Assembly (NCBI RefSeq): GCF_014647675.1
Contig: NZ_BMPQ01000025.1
Coordinates: 1-64,000 of the forward strand
Source: Streptomyces flaveus
GTDB taxonomy: Bacteria; Actinomycetota; Actinomycetes; Streptomycetales; Streptomycetaceae
Direction of reading: 5' to 3'
Length of the DNA stretch: 64,000 nucleotides
Shown here: one piece after another, positions 29,905 to 38,292 of the stretch
Numbering within the stretch: the first letter of the stretch is position 1
Layout: each line of letters starts with the position of its first letter
Notes under the pieces: model-generated
Databases searched by the model: none
What the model saw: the letters and a program-made list of their open reading frames with translations, nothing else
Told to the model about the DNA's origin: nothing
Translations under genes and position numbers: made by a program

Positions 29905-30258
29905 ATGACGGACGACGTGGCGGACCGCCTCGTGGTCACGCTGGACCTCGCCGGGGTCGCGGACAAGGCGGGCTTCATGGAGCGCTGCGTACGCGCCCTG
30001 GAGCTGCCCGACTGGTTCGGCCGCAACTGGGACGCGCTGGCCGACAGCCTCACCGACCGCTCCGTCTGGCCCACGGGCGCCGCCGAGCGCGGCTTGCTGA
30101 TCGTCGTCACGGGCTGGCGTACATACGCCAAGGCGCGGCCGGAGGAGTGGGAGATCGCGCAGGATGTGTTCGCGGAGGCCGCGGACCGGCTGACGGGGCT
30201 TTCGGTGCTGCTCGTGTTGGGAGGATCCCACCAGAGGCCCTCTGACCAGCCTGGATGA
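29905..30258 (+). CDS. Barstar-family ribonuclease inhibitor, no barnase nearby
   Basis: 117 aa from ATG 29905 (MTDDVADRLVV); a GTG at 29872 would add 11 residues. The barstar pattern is clear: a strand VVTLDLAGVADKAGFMERCVR, then LELPDWFGRNWDALADSLTD with the acidic face that plugs barnase, then LLIVVTGWRTYAKARPEEWE. Barstars neutralise barnase-type RNases. I see no barnase, colicin-E5 or polymorphic-toxin gene in the window, so it is an orphan immunity protein or guards an intracellular RNase encoded elsewhere. Confidence 0.88.
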   Translation: MTDDVADRLVVTLDLAGVADKAGFMERCVRALELPDWFGRNWDALADSLTDRSVWPTGAAERGLLIVVTGWRTYAKARPEEWEIAQDVFAEAADRLTGLSVLLVLGGSHQRPSDQPG

Positions 30259-30365
30259 TCGGCCCGGGCAGGCCGCAACCACCGTCATGGGACAATGAGG
30301 TACGTGCTCTTCCCTCGCGCTGATCTGCTCGGGGGCCACTTCTGATCGACTGGGATGTGCAGCAC

Positions 30366-31808
30366 GTGCGTTTCCTCAATGACATCCAGCCCGCATACGA
30401 CCTGACGTACGACGACGTCTTCATGGTGCCGAACCGTTCCGCGGTCGGCTCGCGGCAGGACGTCGATCTGTCGTCGCCGGACGGCACCGGCACCACGATT
30501 CCGCTGGTGGTCGCCAACATGACGGCGATCGCGGGCCGCCGGATGACCGAGACCGTGGCCCGTCGCGGTGGGCTCGTCGTCATTCCGCAGGACATCCCGA
30601 TCGACGTGGTCACCGAGGTCGTCTCCTGGGTCAAGGGCCGTCACCTCGTCCTGGACACCCCGATCGTGCTGGACCCGCACCAGACCGTCGCCGACGCGCT
30701 GGCGCTGCTGCCGAAGCGGGCGCACAACGCCGGCGTCGTGGTGGACGAGGCCGGCAGGCCGGTCGGTGTGGTCACCGACGCCGACCTGGGCGGGGTCGAC
30801 CGCTTCACGCAGCTGTCCGAGGTCATGTCCCGGGACCTGCTGCTGCTCGACGCGGACATCGACCCGCGCGACGCGTTCAACAAGCTCGACGGCGCCAACC
30901 GCCGCTACGCGCCCGCCGTCGACAGGGACGGCAAGCTCGCCGGCATCCTGACCCGCAAGGGTGCCCTGCGCGCCACGCTCTACACGCCGGCCACCGACGC
31001 CAACGGCAAGCTGCGCATCGCCGCCGCCCTCGGCATCAACGGCGATGTCGCGGGCAAGGCCAAGCAGCTCCTCGCCGCGGGCATCGACACACTCGTCGTG
31101 GACACCGCGCACGGCCACCAGGAGTCGATGATCGCCGCGGTCAAGGCCGTCCGCGCCCTCGACCCGCAGGTACCGATCGTCGCGGGCAACATCGTCGCCG
31201 CCGAGGGCGTACGGGATCTGATCGAGGCCGGCGCCGACATCATCAAGGTGGGCGTGGGCCCCGGCGCCATGTGCACCACCCGCATGATGACCGGGGTCGG
31301 CCGCCCGCAGTTCTCGGCCGTCCTGGAATGCGCCGCCGAGGCGAAGAAGTACGGCAAGCACGTGTGGGCCGACGGCGGCGTCCGCCACCCGCGCGACGTC
31401 GCCATGGCACTGGCCGCGGGCGCGTCGAACGTCATGGTCGGCTCCTGGTTCGCCGGTACGTACGAGTCGCCGGGCGACCTCCAGCACGACGCCAACGGCC
31501 GCCCCTACAAGGAGTCGTTCGGCATGGCGTCCGCGCGCGCGGTGCGCAACCGTACGTCGGAGGAGTCGGCGTACGACCGGGCCCGCAAGAGCCTGTTCGA
31601 GGAGGGCATCTCGACCTCCCGGATGTTCCTCGACCCGACCCGGCCGGGCGTCGAGGACCTGATCGATTCGATCATCGCGGGCGTCCGCTCCTCCTGCACC
31701 TACGCCGGCGCGGGCTCCCTGGAGGAGTTCGCCGAGAAGGCCGTCGTCGGCATCCAGAGCGCCGCGGGCTACGCGGAGGGCAAGCCGCTGCATGCCAGCT
31801 GGAGTTGA
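30366..31808 (+). CDS. guaB1: GuaB1-type IMPDH-like protein (probable GMP reductase)
   Basis: 480 aa from GTG 30366 (RFLNDIQPAYDLTYDDVFMVP). An IMPDH/GMPR barrel is interrupted by a CBS pair (about 95-205, VLDPHQTVADALALLPKRAH ... SRDLLLLDADIDPRDAF). The catalytic cysteine loop is VGPGAMCTTRMMTGVGRPQ; later DGGVRHPRDVAMALAAGAS binds phosphate. The mycobacterial GuaB1 orthologue has been shown to be a GMP reductase with CBS regulation rather than an IMP dehydrogenase. I transfer that role by family. Monocistronic with a terminator at 31844. Confidence 0.9.
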   Translation: MRFLNDIQPAYDLTYDDVFMVPNRSAVGSRQDVDLSSPDGTGTTIPLVVANMTAIAGRRMTETVARRGGLVVIPQDIPIDVVTEVVSWVKGRHLVLDTPIVLDPHQTVADALALLPKRAHNAGVVVDEAGRPVGVVTDADLGGVDRFTQLSEVMSRDLLLLDADIDPRDAFNKLDGANRRYAPAVDRDGKLAGILTRKGALRATLYTPATDANGKLRIAAALGINGDVAGKAKQLLAAGIDTLVVDTAHGHQESMIAAVKAVRALDPQVPIVAGNIVAAEGVRDLIEAGADIIKVGVGPGAMCTTRMMTGVGRPQFSAVLECAAEAKKYGKHVWADGGVRHPRDVAMALAAGASNVMVGSWFAGTYESPGDLQHDANGRPYKESFGMASARAVRNRTSEESAYDRARKSLFEEGISTSRMFLDPTRPGVEDLIDSIIAGVRSSCTYAGAGSLEEFAEKAVVGIQSAAGYAEGKPLHASWS

Positions 31809-31843
31809 CACGGGTTCCTTCTGTACGTACGGCAGACCTGTAC

Positions 31844-31879
31844 GGCCCCTGTTGTCCCGTCGCCGGGAGAGCGGGGGCC
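31844..31879 (+). terminator. Nested hairpin terminator after guaB1
   Basis: Outer stem ggcccc/ggggcc encloses inner stem tcccg-tcgc-cggga, 35 bases after the guaB1 stop. Confidence 0.65.
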
Positions 31880-31931
31880 GTTGGCGTCAGGCCCTCTTGA
31901 CGTCAAGGTGGCTTGACGAGAGGCTGAGGGC

Positions 31932-32327
31932 ATGACGACACCACAGAGCATCGAGCCCCAGTACACGCTGCTGACCGCCGTGGCCCGTCTCGACGAGCTG
32001 CGGGTCCGGGAGTCTATGGCCGAGGCCGGAAGCGACGAGGAAGCCCTCGACCGCGCCGAGCTCCTCGAACTGCTCGCGCTCAGCGAGGTGGTGGCCCGCA
32101 AGGCCGCGTACGGCCGTCAGCTCACCGTCCGCGCGGCCCGCGAGTCGGGCGCCTCCTGGTCGCAGATCGGGGCCGCCCTGGGCACCAGCAAGCAGGCCGC
32201 CTGGGAGGCGCACAACCGTTGGATCGACGACCAGGCGGCGGCACACGGGCGGCCCGGACAGATGGGCTTCGACGAGGACGACGTGGCCGAGGCGCGGGCG
32301 ATCGCGGGGGAGCCGGAGGGATCCTGA
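31932..32327 (+). CDS. Small HTH protein, relative of the 20036-20575 product
   Basis: 131 aa. Helical N-terminal half (YTLLTAVARLDELRVRESMA, EEALDRAELLELLALSEVVA), then a helix-turn-helix ASWSQIGAALGTSKQAAWEA (about 81-100) and an acidic tail. The HTH wording matches the second small HTH protein of the window (SWDAVGSALGVTKQAVHRR). Probably DNA-binding; no target or pathway is evident. It stands alone between guaB1 and a permease remnant. Confidence 0.8.
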   Translation: MTTPQSIEPQYTLLTAVARLDELRVRESMAEAGSDEEALDRAELLELLALSEVVARKAAYGRQLTVRAARESGASWSQIGAALGTSKQAAWEAHNRWIDDQAAAHGRPGQMGFDEDDVAEARAIAGEPEGS

Positions 32328-32390
32328 GCGCAGGCCGTACGGGCTCCGAGTGGAGGCCGTACGAGGCCTTCGTCGGCTGCTGGCGAGGGC

Positions 32391-32708
32391 TTGCGCAACG
32401 GCCGAAAAGCCCCGAGCAACGAACATGCGCCGAGGGGCACGCTGCTCGCGGCCGGTGCCGTGATCGCCATCGCGCTCGTCAATGTGGCCGTCGTGGTGCT
32501 GCGGCGTACGCGGCCCGAGATGCCGTGTGCGTTCCGGGTGCCGTTGTCGCCGGTGCTGCCCGCGCTGGGCTTCGGCTTCTGTGTGTGGATGATGGGCAGT
32601 CTCAACACCGTGACCTGGGTCGTCTTCGGGGTCCGGATGGCCGTCGGGCTCGTGTTCTACTTCAGTTACGGCTATCGCCGGTCCCGTCTCGCCGCCTCAG
32701 AAAAGTGA
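32391..32708 (+). pseudogene. C-terminal remnant of an APC-family amino-acid permease
   Basis: About 85 residues (from LLAAGAVIAIALVNVAVVVL) match the last three helices of cationic amino-acid/APC permeases: VVVLRRTRPEMPCAFRVPL, PVLPALGFGFCVWMMGSL, TWVVFGVRMAVGLVFYFSYG and a terminal YRRSR. The preceding nine or so helices are missing; upstream bases (32328-32400) show no permease sequence in any frame. The fragment has no credible start. It reads as a deletion relic beside an Lrp regulator gene that may once have controlled it. Confidence 0.8.
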
Positions 32709-32718
32709 ACCACCCGCA

Positions 32719-33171
32719 GTGCTGAACGATCTCGACGAACGCATCGTGCACGCCCTCGCCGAGGACGCCCGCCGCTCCTACGCGGACATCGGCCAGGAGG
32801 TCGGGCTGTCCGCGCCCGCGGTGAAGCGGCGGGTGGACCGGTTGCGGGCCACCGGGGCCATCACCGGGTTCACGGTTCGGGTGGACCCGGCGGCGCTTGG
32901 CTGGGAGACCGAGGGGTTCGTCGAGATCTACTGCCGCCGGAACACTTCGCCCGAGACCATCCAGCGCGGTCTTGAGCGGTATCAGGAGGTTGTGGCCGCG
33001 TCCACCGTCACCGGGGAGGCGGATGCTGTTGTGCAGGTTTTCGCTTCTGACATGCGGCACTTCGAGCGGGTGCTGGAGCGGATCGCGGAGGAGCCGTTCG
33101 TGGAGCGGACCAAGTCCGTGCTGGTGCTGTCGCCGTTGTTGCGACGGTTCTCTTCGGGGTCTCCTACGTAA
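32719..33171 (+). CDS. Lrp/AsnC-family regulator
   Basis: 150 aa. N-terminal winged HTH (LNDLDERIVHALAEDARRSY, ADIGQEVGLSAPAVKRRVDRL) and a RAM ligand domain (about 60-145: VRVDPAALGWETEGFVEIYC, VVAASTVTGEADAVVQVFA). Such proteins sense amino acids. It lies 10 bases after the permease remnant, so its original partner transporter seems lost. The GTG start gives the standard N-terminus. Confidence 0.93.
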   Translation: MLNDLDERIVHALAEDARRSYADIGQEVGLSAPAVKRRVDRLRATGAITGFTVRVDPAALGWETEGFVEIYCRRNTSPETIQRGLERYQEVVAASTVTGEADAVVQVFASDMRHFERVLERIAEEPFVERTKSVLVLSPLLRRFSSGSPT

Positions 33172-33210
33172 GCGTTTCGCGCGAGGTCCGGTGTGCGGCG
33201 TGCGGGTCAG

Positions 33211-33272
33211 TGGGGGCTTGTCGCTCCCCCACTCTCGAATTCACTCGAGCGGGGGGACCCCCATCGCGGCGG
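33211..33272. repeat. Dispersed Streptomyces intergenic repeat
   Basis: The block tgggggcttgtcgctccccc followed by a ctcgag segment and a run ending in gggggacccccatc is a wording seen between many Streptomyces genes. It contains two hairpins, tggggg/ccccca and ctccccc/gggggga. It lies between convergent genes. Confidence 0.6.
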
Positions 33273-33293
33273 AGCCGCATATGTAACAGCCCC

Positions 33294-33312
33294 GCGCCCC
33301 TCGAAGGGGCGC
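33294..33312. terminator. Bidirectional hairpin between the Lrp and GntR genes
   Basis: Perfect 8-bp stem gcgcccct/aggggcgc with loop cga, two bases past the stop of the minus-strand GntR gene. Confidence 0.7.
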
Positions 33313-33314
33313 CC

Positions 33315-34052
33315 TTACGGAGCGCGCCTCGCCAGTGCGTTGTTGGCTATCGAGTTGTGGACGCTGAACGTCACGGCGTCCGAGCGATAGCGGTCGTCGG
33401 ACCATTCGACCGGGCGGCCTTCGCGGGTCGTGGTGACTCGGCGGACCCGGAGCAGGGGGCTCGTGCGGCGGATGCCGAGGAGGTCGGCGTCCTGGGCGCC
33501 GGCCGCCACCGCGTCGATGACGTGCTCGCCGTAGGCGAAGACGAGGCCTGTGTCCTCGTAGAGGCGCTGGGTGACCGACGGGCAGTCCGGCTCGACGCGT
33601 TCCACGGCGGGGGAGATCCAGTCGGCGTACACCGTGCGTTCCAGGAGTACGGGTTCACCGTCCAGGCCGCGTACGCGCAGGACGTGCAACACCTGGGTGC
33701 CGGCAGTCAGTTGGAGGCGTACGGAGTCTTCGGGTGTGGCCGGGCGGTACGTCGACGACACCACGTGTCCCGTCGCCTCGCGCCCCATCGCGCGCGCCCA
33801 CTGGGCGAAACTGCGCAGTTCCTCGAAGGTCTGGCTGCGGCGGCTGGCGAGGACCACGCGACGCGCGCCCTGCCGGGAACCGATGAGCCCCTCGGAGGTC
33901 AGCGCGGCGACGGCCTGGCGGACGGTGCCGCGGGATACTTCGTAGCGGGCCGCGAGGTCGGTCTCGGTGGGCAGTCGACTGCCCACGGTGTACTCCTCGC
34001 GGTCGATCGCCCGCCTGAGCTCCTCGGCGATCTCCTCGTGTCGTGCCGCCAT
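33315..34052 (-). CDS. GntR-family regulator (HutC/UTRA type)
   Basis: 245 aa. N-terminal winged HTH (EEIAEELRRAIDREEYTVGS, LPTETDLAARYEVSRGTVRQ, then AVAALTSEGLIGSRQGARRVV) and a C-terminal UTRA effector domain (about 85-235) with EPVLLERTVYADWISP and LRVRRVTTTREGRPVEWSDD. It is divergent from the ABC/hydrolase operon. A palindrome of the GntR type at 34203-34220 lies in the shared 255-base gap, so it is the likely local repressor, released by the transported compound or a product of it. Confidence 0.92.
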   Translation of the reverse strand: MAARHEEIAEELRRAIDREEYTVGSRLPTETDLAARYEVSRGTVRQAVAALTSEGLIGSRQGARRVVLASRRSQTFEELRSFAQWARAMGREATGHVVSSTYRPATPEDSVRLQLTAGTQVLHVLRVRGLDGEPVLLERTVYADWISPAVERVEPDCPSVTQRLYEDTGLVFAYGEHVIDAVAAGAQDADLLGIRRTSPLLRVRRVTTTREGRPVEWSDDRYRSDAVTFSVHNSIANNALARRAP

Positions 34053-34202
34053 GCTCCCCCTCTGTGCGCAGGTGTGTACCCCTTGACCAGCCTAGACGAG
34101 GATCGGCGGTGACACGTGCGCCCGGTGACTGGCCGGAGAATCAAGGGCCATGGTTTTTCCAGAGTTTACGAACAGGACATCAACGGCGGGCCTACTGAGG
34201 CC

Positions 34203-34233
34203 AACTTGTTCAGACAAGTTCCGCTGACAAGTT
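34203..34233. promoter_or_regulatory. Candidate GntR operator
   Basis: A 7-bp inverted repeat aacttgt-tcag-acaagtt (34203-34220) plus a third half-site acaagtt (34227-34233), spaced 13 bases from the second. The core TTGTTCAGACAA is close to the TTGTnTAnACAA pattern of HutC-type GntR proteins. It is in the divergent gap between gntR and the ABC operon. Confidence 0.65.
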
Positions 34234-34307
34234 CTCAGTCTCGCGTGACTCCTACCTCGCGTGAGCCCTGCCTCGTGTGACCCCTGAGCGCATCCCTGGA
34301 GAAGACC

Positions 34308-35453
34308 GTGACCGTGTCCCTGCCGAGAACAGCCGTCTTCGTCGGCGCTGCCGCACTCGCCCTGAGTGCCTGTGGCGCGGCCCCCGACGACGCGTCCACC
34401 ACCACCGACGGCAAGAGCGCCGCCACCGCGACCTCGGCCGAGGCCTTCGGTGGCATGGACGCGCTGGTCAAGGCGGCCAAGAAGGAGGGCACGCTGCAGG
34501 CGATCGCGCTGCCCCGCGACTGGGCCAACTACGGTGCGCTGATCGACGGGTTCGAGAAGAAGTACGGCATCAAGATCGAGGTCGAGAACCCCGACGGCAG
34601 CAGCCAGGACGAGATCAACGCCGTCACCTCCCGCAAGGGCCAGGACCGCGCCCCCGACGTGCTCGACCTGGGCAGCTCCTTCGCGCTGAGCGCCGCCCAG
34701 CAGGGACTCCTCGCGCCGTACAAGGTCGCGGACTTCGCCGACATCCCCGAGGGTCAGAAGGACGCGCAAGGCCGCTGGTACAACGACTACGGCGGCTACA
34801 TCTCCATCGGCTGCGACGCCAAGCGCGTGAAGACGTGCCCGACCACCTTCGAGGACCTCCTCAAGCCGCAGTACAAGGGCCAGGTCGCGCTCAACGGCAA
34901 TCCCACCAAGTCCGGTTCGGCCTTCGGCGGCGTCTGGGCGGCCTCCCTCGCGAGCGGCGGCTCCTTCGACGACATCCAGCCCGGCCTCGACTTCTTCGCC
35001 GAGCTCAAGAAGAACGGCAACTACACGCCCGTCGAGTCGACTCCCGCCACGGTCGAGAAGGGCGAGACGCCGATCAGCATCGACTGGGACTACCTCAACG
35101 CCGGGTACGCCGACGAGTTCAAGTCCAAGGGTCTTGACTGGCAGGTCGCGGTCCCGTCGGACGGCAAGTTCTCCCAGTACTACTCGCAGGCCGTCAACAA
35201 GGACGCCCCGCACCCGGCGGCCGCCCGCCTGTGGCAGGAGTACCTCTACAGCGCCGAGGGCCAGAACCTCTGGCTCAAGGGGTACGCCCGCCCGGCCCTG
35301 ATGACCGCCATGGAGAAGGCCGGCACGCTCGACAAGACGGCCGCGGCCAAGCTCCCCGAGGTCTCCGGCACTCCGGAGTTCCCGACGGAGGCGCAGCAGA
35401 GCAAGGCCAAGGAGGTACTCGGGCAGGGCTGGGGCAAGGCGGTCTCCGAGTGA
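34308..35453 (+). CDS. ABC transporter substrate-binding lipoprotein
   Basis: 381 aa. Lipoprotein signal with lipobox LSAC (Cys22) after a basic start and the helix AVFVGAAALAL. The mature part is a type-II periplasmic-binding fold of the iron/spermidine/2-aminoethylphosphonate class: ALIDGFEKKYGIKIEVENPD, DVLDLGSSFALSAAQQGLLA, then ISIDWDYLNAGYADEF. Two Cys (about 164 and 170, CDAKRVKTC) may form a disulfide. It begins with GTG after GGAGA, and the stop overlaps the permease start. Ligand unknown; a phosphorus compound is suggested by context. Confidence 0.9.
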   Translation: MTVSLPRTAVFVGAAALALSACGAAPDDASTTTDGKSAATATSAEAFGGMDALVKAAKKEGTLQAIALPRDWANYGALIDGFEKKYGIKIEVENPDGSSQDEINAVTSRKGQDRAPDVLDLGSSFALSAAQQGLLAPYKVADFADIPEGQKDAQGRWYNDYGGYISIGCDAKRVKTCPTTFEDLLKPQYKGQVALNGNPTKSGSAFGGVWAASLASGGSFDDIQPGLDFFAELKKNGNYTPVESTPATVEKGETPISIDWDYLNAGYADEFKSKGLDWQVAVPSDGKFSQYYSQAVNKDAPHPAAARLWQEYLYSAEGQNLWLKGYARPALMTAMEKAGTLDKTAAAKLPEVSGTPEFPTEAQQSKAKEVLGQGWGKAVSE

Positions 35454-36352
35454 CCGCGACACTCACACGAGTCGACGTGGCGCCGCCGGTCGCTTCTCCG
35501 AAGCGGCGGCGCCACGCGCCCGGCTGGCTCGCCGTCGTCCCGCTGCTCGCCTTCGTGGCGCTCGCCTTCGGGATCCCCGCCCTGGCCATGCTGAACGGCG
35601 CGTTCACCGTCAAGGACCCGGCCACCGGGGCGACTTCGTACACCACGGCCAACCTGACGGCCTCGCTCAAGGGCGCGTACCTCACCGCCCTGCTCGGCAG
35701 CGTCAAGCTGTCCGCAGTCTCGGCGGTCATCTCGGCCGTCCTCGGACTCCTGCTCGCCCAGGCCGTGGTGACCTCCCGCTTCCGCGCGCTGCGCGAGGCC
35801 GTACTCACCGCGTCCGGCGTCCTCGCCAACTTCGGCGGCGTCCCGCTGGCCTTCGCGTTCGTCGCCACCCTCGGCAACTCCGGTGTCCTGACGCGGTACT
35901 TGGACCTCACCGACAAGGGCTGGGACCTCTACAGCTTCTGGGGGCTGGTGATCGTCTACCTGTACTTCCTGATCCCACTGATGGTCCTCACCATCACCCC
36001 CGCCCTCGACGGCCTGCGCGTTCAGTGGCGCGAGGCCGCGCGGAACAACGGGGCCACCGCCGTCCAGTACTGGCGACACGTCGCCCTGCCCGTCCTCGCG
36101 CCCTCGCTGCTCGGCGGGTTCGTACTGCTCTTCGGCAGCGCCTTCGCCGCGTACGCCACCGCCGCGGCCATGGTGGGAAGTTCGATCCCGTTGGTCACCC
36201 TGCAGATCGCCGACGCCATCTCCGGCAACGTCCTGGTCGGCCAGGAGAACGTGGCGCTCGCCCTCAGTCTCGACATGGTCCTCGTCGCGGGCCTGGTGAT
36301 GGCCGTGTACCTGCCCCTGCAACGACGGAGCGCGCGATGGCTCGAAGCATGA
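35450..36352 (+). CDS. ABC transporter permease, first
   Basis: 300 aa from the GTG overlapping the previous stop (GTGA). After a basic cytoplasmic start (SPKRRRHAPG) there are about six helices, including WLAVVPLLAFVALAFGIPAL and WGLVIVYLYFLIPLMVLTI. The permease EAA loop is EAARNNGATAVQYWRHVALP. Pairs with the next permease in the PhnU/PhnV or PotB/PotC manner. Its last bases overlap the second permease by 16. Confidence 0.92.
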   Translation: MTATLTRVDVAPPVASPKRRRHAPGWLAVVPLLAFVALAFGIPALAMLNGAFTVKDPATGATSYTTANLTASLKGAYLTALLGSVKLSAVSAVISAVLGLLLAQAVVTSRFRALREAVLTASGVLANFGGVPLAFAFVATLGNSGVLTRYLDLTDKGWDLYSFWGLVIVYLYFLIPLMVLTITPALDGLRVQWREAARNNGATAVQYWRHVALPVLAPSLLGGFVLLFGSAFAAYATAAAMVGSSIPLVTLQIADAISGNVLVGQENVALALSLDMVLVAGLVMAVYLPLQRRSARWLEA

Positions 36353-37212
36353 ACACAGCCGCTCGAAGCACGAACGCATCGGCTCGAAGCACGAACAGGT
36401 CCGTACCCGTACGTCCCTGGCGCGGGCTCGTCCTCGCCGGCGCCGCGCTCTACTTCCTGGTGCCGCTGGCCGCGTCCGTGATCTTCACGGTCGACGTGCC
36501 GGGGGAGGGCGTCACCTTCGACGCGTACACCCAGATCTTCGGCACCGACGGCTTCGTCTCCAGTCTGCTGCTCTCGCTGGAGCTGGCCGCCGCGACCATC
36601 GCGATCGTCCTGCTGCTGATGGTGCCCGCGATGGTCGCGCTGCGGCTCGGGGCGCCGAAGCTGCGGCCGGTCGTCGAGGTGGTGTGCTCGCTGCCGCTCG
36701 TCGTGCCGCCGATCGCGTTCGTCGCCGGGATCGGCACGGTCCTGAAGTGGGGGCCCGAACACCTCTCGCGCACCCCGCTGTTCCAGACGTTCACGGCGAT
36801 CCAGAACCCCGACTTCCCGTTCGTGCTCGTCCTCGCGTATGTCGTGATGGCGCTGCCGTTCGTGTACCGGGCCCTGGACGCCGGGCTGCGAGCGATGGAC
36901 GTACGCACCCTCGTCGAGGCAGCCCGCAGCTGTGGCGCGGGCTGGCCGCAGGCGCTCGTACGCGCCGTACTGCCGAACCTGCGCGGGGCGCTGCTCAACG
37001 CCTCGTTCCTCACGCTGGCCCTGGTGCTCGGCGAGTTCACCGTCGCCCAGCTGCTCGGCTTCCAGCCGTTCGCCGTGTGGATCGTCAACGTCAGCGGATC
37101 GCAGGCCCAGCTCTCCGTCGCCGTGTCCGTGCTCAGCCTGCTGGTCACCTGGGCACTCCTTCTCGCGCTCGCCGGGTTCGGCGGGCGCTCCCGTACCGCT
37201 CCCCGGGGATGA
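36337..37212 (+). CDS. ABC transporter permease, second
   Basis: 291 aa. The N-terminus is a threefold heptad-like repeat (ARSMNTA ARSTNAS ARSTNRS) encoded by 21-bp repeats, then six helices (GLVLAGAALYFLVPLAASVI, LELAAATIAIVLLLMVPAMV) and the EAA loop EAARSCGAGWPQALVRAVLP. The ATG at 36337 overlaps the first permease; ATG 36349 would remove one repeat unit. The coupling helix contacts the ATPase encoded next. Confidence 0.92.
   Translation: MARSMNTAARSTNASARSTNRSVPVRPWRGLVLAGAALYFLVPLAASVIFTVDVPGEGVTFDAYTQIFGTDGFVSSLLLSLELAAATIAIVLLLMVPAMVALRLGAPKLRPVVEVVCSLPLVVPPIAFVAGIGTVLKWGPEHLSRTPLFQTFTAIQNPDFPFVLVLAYVVMALPFVYRALDAGLRAMDVRTLVEAARSCGAGWPQALVRAVLPNLRGALLNASFLTLALVLGEFTVAQLLGFQPFAVWIVNVSGSQAQLSVAVSVLSLLVTWALLLALAGFGGRSRTAPRG
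36340..36402 (+). repeat. Three tandem 21-bp repeats inside a permease gene
   Basis: Three in-frame copies beginning gctcgaagca and continuing [t/c]gaac, at 36340, 36361 and 36382. They encode A-R-S-[M/T]-N-x-[A/S] three times at the cytoplasmic N-terminus. Confidence 0.85.
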
Positions 37213-37215
37213 ACC

Positions 37216-38292
37216 ATGACCGTCACCACGCTGCTTGAGAAGGCCACCGACACCGAGGCGGCCACCGTCGAATTCCGGGGCCTGCGCCGCGAGTTCGGGC
37301 CCACCGTCGCCCTCGACGGACTCGACCTGACCGCACGTCCCGGCGAACTCCTCGCCCTCCTCGGCCCGTCCGGCTGCGGCAAGACCACCGCGCTGCGGAT
37401 GCTCGCCGGGTTCGAACACCCCGACTCAGGCGAGGTATTGGTCGACGGCGAGGACGTCACGCGCGTCCCGGCCCACCGGCGCGACGCCGGGATGGTCTTC
37501 CAGTCGTACAGCCTCTTCCCGCACCTCAGCGCGCTCGACAACGTGGCCTTCGGTCTGCGGATGCGCAAGGTGCGTACGGCCGAACGGCGGTCCCGGGCCG
37601 CCGAGTTGCTCGAACTCGTCGGTCTCGGTGACAAGGGCGGCAGCTTCCCCCACCAGCTCTCCGGCGGTCAGCAGCAGCGCGTCGCGCTGGCCCGGGCGCT
37701 CGCTCTGCGCCCCCGCGTGCTACTCCTCGACGAACCGCTGTCGGCGCTCGACGCCAAGGTACGGCTCAACCTGCGCGAGGAGATCCGCCGGCTCCAGCAG
37801 GAACTCGGCATCACCACCCTGTTCGTGACACACGATCAGGAGGAGGCCCTGTCGATGGCGGACCGGGTCGCCGTGATGCGGGCCGGACAGCTCGAACAGT
37901 GCGCGGCTCCGGCGGAGTTGTACGGGCGGCCCGCCACGGCCTTCGTCGCGGAGTTCGTCGGGACGATGAGCCGCATTCCGGGGCAGGTGGCCGGCGGGAC
38001 GGTCGAGGTGCTCGGTCAGCGGCTGCCGGTCGACGGCGAAGCGCCCGCCGCGGCGGAGGTGGACGTGCTCGTACGGCCCGAGGCGGTGCGGGTGAAGGCC
38101 GAGGACGCCGGTGACGCCCGAGTCGTCTCCTCTGCCTTCCTCGGTGCGGCCACCCGCGTCACCGTCCGGCTCGCCGACGGCACCGAGGTGAAGGCCGACC
38201 TGCCGACCCACGAGGCCGCCGCGCTGGGAGCGGGCTCCGCCGTGACCCTCAGCCTGCCGGAGCGTCCGGTCCTGGTCGCCGAACGCGTATGA
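37216..38292 (+). CDS. ABC transporter ATP-binding protein
   Basis: 358 aa. Walker A LLGPSGCGKTTALRML (about 51-66), Q-loop MVFQSYSLFPHLSALDNV, signature LSGGQQQRVALARALAL, Walker B RVLLLDEPLSALD, H-loop LFVTHDQEEALSMADRVAVM, then a TOBE-like regulatory domain (about 250-358). This is the PotA/FbpC/PhnT type. The 3' end overlaps the hydrolase gene by 4 bases. Confidence 0.95.
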   Translation: MTVTTLLEKATDTEAATVEFRGLRREFGPTVALDGLDLTARPGELLALLGPSGCGKTTALRMLAGFEHPDSGEVLVDGEDVTRVPAHRRDAGMVFQSYSLFPHLSALDNVAFGLRMRKVRTAERRSRAAELLELVGLGDKGGSFPHQLSGGQQQRVALARALALRPRVLLLDEPLSALDAKVRLNLREEIRRLQQELGITTLFVTHDQEEALSMADRVAVMRAGQLEQCAAPAELYGRPATAFVAEFVGTMSRIPGQVAGGTVEVLGQRLPVDGEAPAAAEVDVLVRPEAVRVKAEDAGDARVVSSAFLGAATRVTVRLADGTEVKADLPTHEAAALGAGSAVTLSLPERPVLVAERV

